Of a stretch of DNA of 64,000 nucleotides, positions 10,596 to 23,500 are shown piece after piece. The position numbers were made by a program, and so were the translations under genes. Source of the DNA: Hymenolepis diminuta (lineage: Eukaryota; Platyhelminthes; Cestoda; Cyclophyllidea; Hymenolepididae); NCBI GenBank assembly GCA_900708905.1, contig CAADRB010000031.1, positions 2,428,377 to 2,492,376 on the forward strand, in the 5' to 3' direction. Every line of letters begins with the position of its first letter. The first letter of the stretch is position 1. Below the pieces are notes generated by a model, which did not search any database, had not been told where the DNA came from, and worked only from the letters and a program-made list of their open reading frames with translations.

Positions 10596-12928
10596 ATGGT
10601 GGATGAACCGTCAAAGGTTTGCTTTTCCTTCTTATTTTTAACCAATATTTAGGAAATTCGAGTGAGGTATATAACTGCGCTCGTTGTTGCATTATTGGGC
10701 AATGTGTCCTTCTTGGTCTGTATGCATTCCATCGTAAATTTAAGAATTTACTTTCCATTTCTTTCCCTGGAAGGACTTTGGAGTCTCATAATATTAGGTC
10801 TCAATGCCTGTCTATTCATTTTTGCGACCGACCGCATATACAATCAGCTTAAAGGTTTGACGCAAATTCTGTAATTTAACATTATGTAGCTTCTGATGTT
10901 GCATTTGAAAAGAATAGTGCTTTATTACACATCTTATTTGATCAGGAGAATCTACGATTTTCCCTTACAATGCTTGTTGTTGGAATGCTAGAAGCTTTGT
11001 CAATTTCTTATTTTCTTGGCTACAGGCATGATGCTCGCATTCCACTATTCATCAATTTTTTTAGAAATTATTATGTTTGGACTCTAGAATATGGTGCATT
11101 TTTGGGCTTTGCATTCGCGGTGTTTGTTATCTCGGAAAATTTTCTTACGCTAACTTACGAGAACAAGACTATTTCGCATTTTGCTTTCTTCAGATATGCC
11201 ATCTTGCAGAATTCTGCTCGAACAATCGGTCGGATTATCTATTTCTTGTTCTTCTATGCGGCTTTTCATGTTGTTCTACTACGAGATTTCCGATTTCAGT
11301 GCGTGAAGATTCGTGCTTATTAGCTTTTCTCTTATAGATTTCTAGCTGGATTAAACTTTTCAGTTTTAATTGAACTCTATTTTGTTGGACTCTTCATTTT
11401 CACTACTTGGTGTTCTGCTCTATTAATTGTGGAGACTTCTATAACTGTAAATCTGTCCCCAATTGAAAGTGATGAGAGTCATTTAGTTGCTGTTGGCGAC
11501 TTCTTATCGTCGAGTAATTCTGATGGGCTAGTTTATGTAAGATTCAACTTACATCATTATATCTCCTAGCATCTTATACTAAGTCGCCTAGCGGATACGG
11601 TTTCTAAGGACGCCAAGACACGAGATCAAATTTTCAACATCACAAATATCAGTGAGTTACCGTTTTATAAACGAGAAATAGTCGTTAAATTACTGCATTC
11701 ATTTACTTAAATACCCTCATTTTTTAAGGCGGGAAAGTTGTTATGTGGGAGGAAATATGCACTAAGTGTCTTGCCACTCTGAAAGTTTTTTTGGAAGGTT
11801 TAAATAAAGCAAACAAGGAGCTAACTTCCCATACTCCTTCATTTCTTTGTAAGTTTGTAATGTTTGTTCAGAATTATCCTTTCGTTCTGATCAATAATAA
11901 TCATTCTGTTTCTTTTCTCTAGCTCTTCCGCGCCCCTTCAACTATTATCACGTTGAGGATAATTCTTTTTCGAAACGTGGCTCGGAACAACAGAACCTGA
12001 GTGCATATCTCAGTGCTGCCTCAAACAGGGTATTGTTTCTACTGCATGCTACTTATTCTAGATAAGTACTATTTTAACGTTCCAATTTACTTTTTAGATG
12101 ACTTCAACACTTTTGCGGTTACCGTTTACACGCTTATTGGTGCGTGAGATCCCCTATGCATCTACGTGGAAGTTATTCAGTTCAGGTGGAACAAACCGTG
12201 TCGCAAGTGTATGGACTTGTGATGAGAGTTCTCATCAGACTGGACAGGCTGTTATTTGGGCAACTGAGGTTATTGGCATCCTTGCTCTCTCCTCTTATGT
12301 TGAAGATCGACTGGGTGCTGTACAGCAATCTCTCGGTCAAATTCTCAGCATTATCGATGAAATCATCGAGGTGGGTCTATTCAATTTTATTTAAGAAAGA
12401 GAGATTGGAGTCATCACTAATGACTTTTGTATTATCAAGGCTGTGGAGACGCACTTCAAATTGGTTGGTCTAACACCACCTGCTGGAGGTCTTCTTTCGG
12501 CGAAAATGAACAAATATCGTCAAATTGCGGAGGATGTATCCACGGTCAATGAAAATTCGCCTCTACCAGTTCAAACTTACCGATACGCATCGGACGCTAA
12601 TCTACCCTGGCGTATTCATACAACCCTTAGATGGGCACTTGTTTCGTGTATTAAACGTTTCGGTCAACACCTGAAGTAAGATTTCCTAAGTTTTTATTTA
12701 TTTTCGCCCTAAAGACATTAGTACTACTTAATAGTTAGTTAATGGTTACTCACGGGAAAGTTCGAACAGAATCAAATTGAATCAACGGTGCTCACAGAGC
12801 AATGAGCACCGCATTTGACTGATATTTTTCTTTTATTCGATTCCAGGACGTTGCAGATAGATCCTAAGAGGAGAACAAAGTTGGAATACTTAATGGAAAC
12901 ATTGGACATTCAAAATGAAGAGGATTAA
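10596..12928 (+). CDS. NDC1: NDC1 transmembrane nucleoporin
   Basis: Exons 10596-10616, 10653-10854, 10890-11298, 11338-11536, 11570-11651, 11729-11848, 11923-12029, 12098-12370, 12440-12675 and 12847-12928 keep phase throughout and give 576 aa. The first half (about 8-277) has six hydrophobic segments, for example YITALVVALLGNVSFLVCM, GAFLGFAFAVFVISENFL and LIELYFVGLFIFTTWCSALL, the NDC1 membrane domain. The soluble C-terminal half carries the family signature AVIWATEVIGILALSSYVED then RLGAVQQSLGQILSIIDEII, and a final WALVSCIKRFGQHL, as in animal NDC1. The protein anchors nuclear pore complexes in the pore membrane and recruits Nup53/ALADIN-type partners. It is shorter than human NDC1 (674 aa), mainly in the loop between the two halves. 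Most introns are 33-80 bp. An acceptor (CTGTTACAG) ends 4 nt before the ATG. The 3' end converges on ARFRP1. Confidence 0.93.
12786..12811. other. perfect inverted repeat in last NDC1 intron
   Basis: CGGTGCTCA and TGAGCACCG form a perfect 9-bp stem with an 8-nt loop, within 40 nt of the final acceptor. It could form an RNA hairpin near the 3' splice site; no function is known. Confidence 0.6.
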
Positions 12929-12993
12929 AAAGAAAAAGTACCACCTAGACAAGTTTTCCCCCTGATTGTTTTCCTTCTCCCTCCCAACTTCCT

Positions 12994-12999
12994 TTTATT
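12994..12999 (-). terminator. candidate polyadenylation signal of ARFRP1
   Basis: AATAAA on the minus strand lies about 170 nt beyond the ARFRP1 stop codon and inside the NDC1 3' flank. If used, the two convergent transcripts overlap. Position and motif only. Confidence 0.4.
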
Positions 13000-13170
13000 G
13001 CATAAATGTTTAAGGCTTTGCATTTATAATATGTACACACGTGCATATTTACAAATACGCTATATTGAAGATGGGAAAAAATGTATATATGAAATTATAA
13101 TATACAGATTTGAAACAAATGAAAGGAAGCGATTATAAATCTGAGTTCGTTTTGCTATCCTTCCATTTAA

Positions 13171-13968
13171 TTAATTAGTAATTGGAGGTCTTTGGTCGGA
13201 ATTCTTCTTGATCTTGTCTGCCATCCACCGGATTGCGTCGATAATTCCGTCACTATAAGAGAGGTGAAAGGTCAACCACTGCTGGAGAATTATTCAAGGA
13301 ACATTTACCCTTTAAGAGCTGATGCTCCACGCATAGAACAATCACGGGATCCTATTAAACGCGCACTATCTTGGAAGACTTGTTTTACCTCGGAAACTGG
13401 GAATGCATGCTAAATTAAAATAAAATTACTTTGAAAATAACGAAATTTACGTCAAGATCCTGCTTGTTAGCAATGATTAAAAGTGGAACACCTTCTAATG
13501 CGTGATTTTGAATCATTTTGTCTAATAAAGAGAAATAACTTTTACTAAAGAAATTCACCGAAAGCCTCTTTGGACTCATCAAAACGATCCGGGTCGGAAG
13601 AATCTATGAGAAATATAATTCCATGGGACTCCATATAGTATTTATCCCAGAGTGATTGCAACTCAGTTTGACCTCCGAGATCCCAGAATTTCATGACTAT
13701 ACCTTCGAGTGCGATTTGTCCAACTAAATATAACGATCAAATACGTAAACTACATTACTATTTAATCCTACAGTTGAGGTGATTTTGTGGAGAGGCATTG
13801 ATTTGTAATTTTCATTGAACTTTGTTTTGGCTTGCTCAAGATAGGTCTGAAGTAGACAGAACAATTGAGAGTTACCGTTTTTCCAGCTTGATCTAGGCCC
13901 AAAATTAGCACAGAATATTCATCTTTTTTAACCATTTGCCGACAGAATCCACGAATGAGAGTGTACAT
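13171..13968 (-). CDS. ARFRP1: ADP-ribosylation factor-related protein 1 (ARF-like GTPase)
   Basis: Six exons, 13876-13968, 13759-13846, 13559-13723, 13451-13521, 13309-13409 and 13171-13252, give 199 aa; human ARFRP1 has 201. Guanine-nucleotide motifs are all present: P-loop GLDQAGKT (about 24-31), switch I region ITSTVGLNIG, WDLGGQ (switch II), NKQD for guanine specificity, and SAL near the C terminus. The start is set at 13968 because the family begins MYTL; an upstream in-frame ATG at 13986 would add six residues. There is no glycine at position 2, as expected: ARFRP1/Arl3p is N-acetylated and targeted to the trans-Golgi by SYS1, not myristoylated. It acts above ARL1 and golgin recruitment. 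It converges with NDC1 and diverges from PRRC2 across 600 bp. Confidence 0.96.
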
Positions 13969-14568
13969 CCTGCTGCAGTTAACCACAGTTTTAACACGTC
14001 AACAGCTGATAAGCGAATGAAAGTCATCCGACAAAAATATATATTATATATCATTAAATTTGCAGTTTAAAGAAAACTTTCTGATTCGAGGGCTTAAATT
14101 AAAATTTTTCATTTGGTCAGGTAATCACTTTGTTAAAGATATTTTATAGATGTTCTGATTACACTGTAATTCATTTAATTTTTATAGACATGTTTGTACA
14201 TATATGAGACTATGGATGTGCGTACACAAATAATTTTGATTATAAAAAAATACATTCAACCACACTGATGAAAAATTTTTTCGGTAATATGTTGTGCGAA
14301 TCCGCCTATTAAAGTTACTTAAAGGTTGTTTGAGGTATATAAATCATTTTAAATCTATGTGTCTTCTTTAAAATCATACATTATTTTCATTTGCAGAACA
14401 CCATTTCGATATTTGTTTGTACTACTCAAACACACTGACTCCATTGTTCAAACGGAGGCATTTTTGTAAAGTCTGGGTACGTCGTTTGCGTACTTTCTAT
14501 TCCCTTAGAAAGTTATAAAATGCTTGCTACGAAATTCAGTGTCAAGTGCAATTTTTTTTATCTATAGA
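13969..14568. promoter_or_regulatory. divergent ARFRP1/PRRC2 intergenic region, putative bidirectional promoter
   Basis: Only 600 bp separate the start codons of ARFRP1 (minus) and PRRC2 (plus), so the promoters of both genes or their first non-coding exons must lie here or just beyond. The region is AT-rich. I see no clear TATA or initiator that I would defend. A pyrimidine-rich acceptor (TTTTTTTTATCTATAG) ends at 14567, one base before the PRRC2 ATG. Confidence 0.45.
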
Positions 14569-17500
14569 ATGAATACGAAATTTTCAAGACCTGATAAACC
14601 TAAAGGAAAATTTGCACAATCGAATATTAATCTACTTTACAAGGGCAATGCAAGCGAAATTCAGTCTAAGCCAAGTAAATTTGTTTTCGAATAAAAATCA
14701 TTAAGCAAAATTTTGATTTTCTGCACAAAATCTGTCAGAAGTTGCCACGTAATATAGTTCATTTTGCCTATTTAGGTTTTTCTTTAATCTTTCTCGGTTC
14801 TTATTGACAGCTATTCGTAGTAGCGGATATCAGGTTGTTGGAAAACTACAGGGAACACGTCGCAATCCCCCACCTCCACCTTGGGTACCGAGCATCAAGG
14901 CCGAAATGGGTGGTCAGGATACCAAAGTGAACATTGTTCCTCCTGGTGGTTCCGGTTGGGGAACAGGTCCATCGACTGCAAATAATGAATCCTCCTCCAG
15001 TCCCTCAAAAAACGACTCTAAGGAGAAACAAAATGAAGCTTCTTCCTCCATTCTTAAAGATATTACTGAAAATCCCTCTCAAAATAATGCAGAAGACAGT
15101 AAAAGTTCTGCCGATGACTCAGAAACACCTCTTGTTAAACCACCTCAAAAACGTAAGTTTCATATCAGTTTTAATGATTTTTCTTTATATTTAGCGTTCT
15201 TTGAATTGCGTTCTAAAACGGCTGTAGTTGGGTCCCCTTTGGATCTTTCTACTGATGTTCGACCCCTTTCTGGTAAAACCCTAGCTCCAATGGTACCTTT
15301 CTATCAACGACCGTTTGCATCGGTTAGTTTTTGTTTTATAATCTTCTCACATTTTTACTTTGTATAAACTTGTGATATTGAGTTGTTTGTGCGAATTTTT
15401 AGGCTTCTAATACAATGAAGGATGTTGATGCAGTAACAGATTCTAGTATTGAGGAAAGTAAAGAGGAATCACAATCACCAACGCCGGCGTCTAAGCCTGT
15501 TTCAGCAACAGCACGAAGCAGTGGTTGGGCAGCAGTAGCATCTGAGGAGCCTGATTTCCAGGAAAGAATTACCTTTAGCGACGACGAAGATGATGTTGTC
15601 AGTGAAGACAATGTTGAAGAACCTGCAAGAAAACTCCCTGCAGAATCTTCTAATGAACATCCCTCCCCAATTAAGCCTCTGTCGTCTTCTGCCTCAGTAT
15701 CCGAGACCCCTTGGGTAACTCCATCATCCCTAACCACCTCTCAGGTTACTTTTCCTCGAGCTGCTTGGGATCAGCCACATTCATCATTTTCCTCTGTGTC
15801 TCCCATGCCACTACAATCATCCTACCCAATGGGGTCTTACTGTCCTCTTCCTCGCAGTGACGGATTATTCCCCGAAGATATGCTTGCTACTACCCGAGGG
15901 ACTGATGCTGCACTCCTCAGTGAACAACTTCAACGAGCATCTTTTACCAATGCTTCTGAGGCTCAAGTACAGGCTCAACGGGAAGAGAGAACACTGGCTT
16001 ACAAGTCGGCTGTAAATAGAGCTCAAATGGCGAGGAAAAAGAGAAGTGATGAGCAGCAGTCTGTGCCGTTGGAACCTACCTCTAAGAGAAATGACCGATC
16101 AATGGATTCGGTTAAGAGTGGTCTCACGGATGTTAATGTATTTCCCCCATCCTTTATGCACTCTCCTCATGGCCCTTCTCCCTATTCTACTATCCCTCCT
16201 GCTGTAAACCACTCGGCTCAGCATAGCGTGGAACCGGTTTTTGCTGCATTGTACAGTGGTGGATTACCGAATATGCTGGGAAATGGGTTTGTCCCGCCAC
16301 CACCTCAAGCAATGAAACCCCAGCCCCATTTGCCTAGTCCTCTTTCTGCTTCCACTTGGAATCCACATGGCTCATTTTCTGCATCTAACAATCAACCGGC
16401 GGCATTCATACATCCGCCCTACCCCCTCTCTAATTCTCCCAAGCTCGTTCCTCCACCTACGAACCAAGGGGCTTATTTCAAGTCAGATCCTTTCACGGCT
16501 GTATATCCACAACCACCACCACCAATCTCAAAATCTGAACACCCTCACCATCATCCTGTTGACAATGTAGTGCATTCGTTTGCTACTCCGATAGGAGGTG
16601 AGACTTCTGCCAATCATTTAACTGGCTTCCAACCACCGTCTAAACCACTTCAGCAACAACAGCAATCCAATTCACCCATATTGGAGAAGAGATTGGACAG
16701 TGAGGCAAGTGGTGGCAAAGATTTGTTGAATTCCCTTTCAACATCATTAGGTAGTCACGCTCTCCAAATTTCAACCCACACTAATGGCACGAGAACAACT
16801 GCATTTACTGCGCCTCCTGTAGTCGATTCCTCTTATCCTCAAACCTCAACTGCTGCTACAACAACTGTTGTACCTCGGCCGCAGCAATCCTCGACCTCAC
16901 ATATTACACCCTTAATGGAAGTTTCTTTGTCGGGCAAGTGGAGTGAAAAGGACTTTGAAGAGGTCTTTGAGAACTCCTCTCATGGAGCCTACTTGAAGTC
17001 ATTTAAATCCGGTCGAGGTGGCGGAAATAAGCACCACGATGATCAGGTGAGACGATTTGGTGGTGGATTTGCACCAAATACTGGACGACCTGGTGGACGC
17101 GGTGGTGCTAAGCGTCTAATTCGTCCCCGGCCGCCAAATCCAGAAGACGAAGGTGAAGAAATTTATGAATATAGTAGAAGACAACAGTATGGTGCTGGTG
17201 AACATGATAATACCTTTCCTCGATCCCAACAACAGCGTTCTAGAGGTAACAATAGAGGAGGGATTGTTGCTCGTTCAAGTAGGGATTATGAAGAAGATAG
17301 CAGACAAAATGGCGCGGATTATGAACGTGAAAAGTGTAAGGGCAGTGGATATAAGAGCAATCGTCACGGTATGGTTACTATTCCTCCCCTTTATAATATA
17401 AATGAATGTATATTTTTTAATGTCTGGTGCTGGGTATTCTTTGGTATTGGTTATACGGATTGTGTTTGTGTACATACGCATGTTTATAAGTGCTAGCTAA

Positions 17501-20500
17501 ATTAGTAGACATTGCTGAATTTGGTAAAAGAAAGTAGAGTTTGAAGTTTATTCGTATTATTCTGCTTCTAGAAATTTGCAATCCCCAATGATTTAACTGG
17601 ATAACGGGCCCACATAGTTTACAGAAAAGGAATATATTATTAATTTATAGCTGACAAAATTAATAAAGTATTTTTTCATTAAATATTTTTTCCCATTATT
17701 AACCGGTGATGTCTCACGGTCGTATGCGTTGGATGCAAAATAAATTAGTTTTATAGTTAGAGACTTTCGTAATTCTATTTTGTTTTTTTTCAAAGCATTG
17801 TTTCATACTATGATTTATAAAATGACATGTTTTGCAGTCGCTCATTTGGAACATTGAGACGTAATGTTTCATCTTTTAAACCACTTTTATTTTTCTTGTG
17901 GAACTCCTACTTCGGGTTCGCTTGAGGTTCATTAGTTGGTCCTTGTTCAATTTTTAGGAATACATTCAGTTTCGCTGGAGATTCTCCGTTGAGGATCTCG
18001 TGAGCAGTTGTCTAGAATTTCTCAAGAACATCTTCGGGATTTCCGCCGTTGCTCTCTTTGCTTTTACCGCTTGACTTAACCTGTTTCCTGATTTGGTGAT
18101 TTCGTTTTGGACACCTTGAACTTTTCAATATCAATCTCAATTCTTATTTTTGTGTAGCGTCTGTAGTAGGAATTGTTTCGCACTGTTGCTTTTCTATTCA
18201 GATAATTTGTGCATAGATTCTCTTATTTTCAATCGTCACGCTTTTTGCGGTATTTTATTATACTATTCCACTTGTCGAATTCAGTCCTAATCAACCTACT
18301 TTGAAGGGTGTCTTTGCCACTCTTGACTTTTTATGCAAATTCTAAGTATCCAGATACTAGAATTCGTTCTGTTTATTTTACAGCACACGTTTGCCTCTTT
18401 AAAGCCCTTTAAACTGGAAACTGATCTGAATATGGGTCTGCCAAATGTAATTTTTTTATGCGCTGCTTTCGATTGGTGATACTGTCTAGTTCTAGATGTT
18501 TAATTGATAAGTTGGTACAAGTAATGCCTTATAATAATAAGATCATTTATTTAGCGATCGTATCGAGGATATGAAATTGGATAATAATATGCATAGCCTT
18601 AAAATTTCTTACATCAAGGAAGGAGCTTATGACCAATTTTTTCCGCGTTTTGACTGACTACTACTCGAATGCTGCTGAGTCTTATTAGCTTAAAAATCGT
18701 GTCGGATACAACAAGCGTAAAGAAGAAATTGGCCATGTGACCATTTATATTTCGCGCTGCCAGATGTGTACTTTCATTTAATCGTGTCAAATTTAGTGCT
18801 GCTCGATGAAATGAAGAGAATATTTTTATGAATGTAACTTTAGGAGCCAAAAGTCCTCGGAGTACCCTATTGCAAAATCCCGACATCCAGTACCGCTTAA
18901 TGCATGAAGTTCAATTCAGACATCTTCTATTCTATTCTCTGTTAATTATTTTCAAGGGGGCGAAAGTGGTGGAGTTTCCGAAAAGACCAATTCCATCGCT
19001 TCAGCTGGGAGTGGACTTGGTCGAAAGAATTTCTCTCGATCTGGTCCAAGTAATCGCCGGTTTGATGGCAATGACGGTACCTCAAAATCTTCCACTCGTG
19101 GTAACTTCTCTGCGAATCAACGCAAGCAACAACCTCAGAGTGAAGATAATGCCGCGGGGGACTATGCTGCTTCTGTAAGTGCTATTTACTAATAACATTA
19201 ATCCTTAAATAATACTCTGACCGTTTATTTATATTGATGGTATATATTACTAATCGGGGAAGCAGATGCACAGATTTCGATGTGAGAATATAATTTAGGG
19301 AATGTGTAAGGAGATTTGGTTCATGGAATTCTGGATTTTACTTCTCAGTTCGGTAGAATATATTTTTTTTTTTAGGTGATCCTTTAATGCTCTGAATATT
19401 AAATTGAAAGAGTATTCTGAAAGTGTTGTTTCAGTCATTCTTTCCCTTTACAGGACTTAGTAACTCTAAGTTGGCACCTGGAGGTCCTTCTTGATCGTTG
19501 TGCTTAGGAAACAGTGTAAAGCGAGCCTCTTATAGTCAGTTCTCGTAGCGATAGGTTAAATGTGGCATTGTTTCTCTTAATGGGAAATTATAAACAGTCA
19601 AATTGTTTGCTATTAAAGTGGGACAGTCTGGCGGATTTTTGTGTTTTTTCAAGGCTTATATTTTTTTAAGTTTAAATCGATAGAGTGGGAAGGTGTTCTT
19701 GAGATCTAATTTATATCTTATTTGAATATACGTAACACAGTTTAATTCCTTAGTTTTCAGCGACGATGATCTTTGTTAAGTTATAATTTGATGTCTGAAT
19801 AGTAGTTTATTTTTTTGCACCTATAAGCCACCAAACATACAGCTATTGGGGAATTGGATATAGGCTGTTATCAATCTTGACAGCCAATATGAGAGTGCTT
19901 ACTAGCAGACTTGGGCGTCCAGAGACCAATTGAAAGCTCGGACTCCAGATGATCACTTACTCATTTTTGCCCTCTACTACCTTTCGTTTATCTATCTTTC
20001 ATACTCTTATGAACACTAATGCTTATTTCATTGCATATTCCTTGTCTATAAGATGCTCTTTGATAAAAACTTATTTAGACGCTTCTTGTAATCCATCAAA
20101 TGAATGTATTTACCTACTAATTACCTTTTCAGTAATTTTTCGTCAATTTCAGCGTTTAGAAGAAGATTGAGTGAAACGATTTGACATGATTTTATAGCGA
20201 TTCCTCATTCAGATAGTGATCTCACAAAATAATCAGTCATTTGAATCCAAACTGCGGAAAGAAATAGTTAATGGTGATAGTAATAATTTTTCTTTTAAAG
20301 TCTAACCTTATCCTCCCATTAGCGTATATTTTGAAATGAGCAACGACATGTAAAAATACCAGTTCCGCTAAGACCTCATGCACTATTGCTAGAAAGTATG
20401 CTCTTAACTTAACTTAGATAGAGGGAAGATATTCTCTAGCCGCTCTTATGAGAAACTTCTATTCTATCATCCCTCTTATTTATCAGATTTTAACCAGTGG

Positions 20501-23500
20501 GGTTGGCCACCCACATCATCGGATGCCATCAAAAGACTTTCACTGGAGGTCCAAAATAAATTTACGCGTTCTGATAATATTATCACGTTCGCATTTTTCT
20601 CCTAGACGCAGAACGACTCGGAGAAGTTGGACACAAATGCCACTCAATCCGACACCGAACAACCCGAAGGTTCCACTACTCAAACCTACCCTTCTCAACG
20701 ACCTCATAGAGGTGGTAGCACAGGCAGAGGTCGTAGGGGTGCTCACTCTGGATCTCAACGTCAGGGAGCTTCTCAGCGTCGCGATCATCGTATCAACCAG
20801 AATCAGCCTCGTGTCAATCAACAAAACAACAACAACAATCCCCGTCGACATCCTGATGACGATAACGATAATCATGGGACTCCAAGTAACAGCAACAATA
20901 ACGCTGCTACCTCTACTACTACCGTTACTACTACATCAACTGAGCACTCTTCTACAAACAAGGGGGAAAGTACTGGTGGTGGTAGCAGTGGGTCAACTCC
21001 TAATGAGTCAGGAGGGGGTCAACAACAAAACCATCAACAACAAAGTGGAACTGTGGACTCACTCGGTACTGGATCTAATAAACTCCGAAGTCATGCTCAT
21101 TCAGGTAATTTCTCATTCATAAATACATAGTTACTTCTTCTCTTCCCCATCACATTCTGTCAAGCCTGGCGACTCTCGCGCGCATGTATGTTGTGATGCA
21201 TGTGATAGAGAGATGATAATAATCTGTCTCCTGCATGTGGGGAGAGGCATGTGTTGTTTGGGTGGACAAATGTGCGTGCTTTACACTTTACTCTCTTGTA
21301 CTTTGCGCTTACAGTAACATTGGCAAGTGATGTAGGCGACGTATGGGAGACGGCTTCCGAAGGGTTCAGCTCATCTCTCATGGGCACTTCTCCTGGCTGT
21401 TCATTTGCTGACTGCGCTACGGTCAGAACCTGCGATAACGATGATGATAACATCGCCGAGCATGATGGTAAGTCTCTATGGTTTTTGTCTCGGAACGTGA
21501 GGTCGCGCAGGCTTGAAACATTCTTTCACCACACTCATATCTTCCCTTCCCCCTCTTTATTCCATGCAACATTTATCTTGGTTTTTTATTGATTGTGTAG
21601 ATGGTTATGGGAAAAGACCCAATACAATACAGCGAGGAAGAAAACCGATACATTCTGCTCCAAATGTGGGGAAGATTGTCCCCTTGATGTCGATTAATGC
21701 AGAGGCACCTCCCTCTTTTGTGAACAATCCAAATTTTTTAGACTCACCTTTACCCTCCCCGCCACCTCCCGTTCAGAAACCGTCGACAAAAAATGAAGCG
21801 AAAGGAGGAGAGAAGGATGCTGTGGAATCGAATACCGGGGAGGAACAGAGCGCAGCTGGAAGCTCTACTGATTCTAGTGAGGATGGATTTCAGGAGGTCA
21901 AGTCGAAATCGGCAAGGAGACAACAACAGAAAGCTAAACTGCAGCAAAAGACTCTAAAGTCATCTTCTTCGAATGATGACAGATCGAGTAGTGGGAAGCC
22001 TAAAAGGTAAGAATGTGATTGCATTTATATGAAACTATTTTCAAACTTTTCATACCGGAAATTCCTCCTCTAGCAGTATTAGCACTTTTATGGCCAACAA
22101 ATACACGTTAGTACTGTGTCACCGACGTATATGAACTTGCACAATATACCCATGAGATTTTCGATGTGTTTAATTTTCGAATTTGCTGTTTGGAAGAGAA
22201 ATGTTAGTTAATTCAACTTTGGGGTATTCTCAGTTTTGAAAGTAAACTTCGGTTGTATTTGTAGTGAAATATATTTCCTCAGGCTATACTTCTGTTAAGT
22301 ACTAAAGACGTCGTTTTAACATCACAGACTCAGATGTTAGGGTACTAATAGAATATTTCTTTTGATCTTAGCAACTTTTACTTTTTCTAAGATGGTTATT
22401 CTTTCAGACATTCAGTAGAAGGGGCATCATATTCATCTATTGCATCTAATACCCATGTAGATAGGCTGCGGTAATATTAATGACTACTGCTAGCTGATGT
22501 GTTCACAGTATTTTGTTAATTACCTGGAATAGAGTAATTGCACAAACATAGAGCTATAGCTCAGTTCCTTGATCATTCGTGTGTCAACACGAGTTTCACA
22601 AAAGCTATGCGTGGATTTTAATTACTCATAATATATACTGAAAAGAAAAAATATCTTTGGTATTGATAAACCTTGTTTTCACCGTAACACCCCATTGAGA
22701 TGAGAGTTGCGGTTTTATGTTTTGGCCTGTTTCACTGACTCTGTCATCCATCTATTATTTTAGTCGTGATGCTGCTGCAACCACAGCCTCCACGAAAAAG
22801 TCACGAGTTCAGGGGACGCCAAAGGGAACATCTGAGCAGCAGAAGTTCTCAAAGTCCTCCTCAGCCACTTCTAAGAAGAGTGATGAAAAGGATAGGCAAC
22901 AGCAAACTCGTTCTGCCAACGCTACAACAACTACTTCCCCTACCAAATCTTCGGCCGAAAACGATGTAACAAAGAAGGCACTACTCATCGGTCCTTCCAA
23001 GAATCCTCCCCCAAGTGCTTGGTTAAAGCCCCTTCAGGAGACGATAAATGAGAAGGCAGCTGCCCTAGCTGCTGCCCGGCAACAGAGAAATACCAAGTCT
23101 GCGTCGACAATTAAAGCCTCACAACCAATGGCTTCCGTTGGTTCTTCTGCTCTATCTGTAAATTCTACTGTTCCTATTACGTCCTCCTCTTCTTCCTACG
23201 CTTGGTCGGTTGTTGTTGGTTCTCGAACTACTGTAACTACTTCGAGTGAAAATGCTGTTTTGACTACGTCGACAACAACATCTACAACCAAGGTAGCCAT
23301 TCAGGTAAGGCTGTCGTGTTAACAATATTAGCAAGGTTTATCACAGCAAGATTTCATTGTGCTCTCTCTATTACCGTATAAGAGATTAAAAATTGCATAA
23401 GTTTTCAAGTTTAGGATTTTAGAAGGGATGAGATCTTGTTTAATTTGTCCAAACCTTTATTTTTTTCTGTGAGCCTGCCTTATAGATATTAAGTCCATTT

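Noticed and set aside
18614..18886. 90-codon open frame on the minus strand in PRRC2 intron 4
   Set aside because: It has no recognisable domain, and its upstream end abuts the intron before the PRRC2 exon at 18957. Treated as chance.
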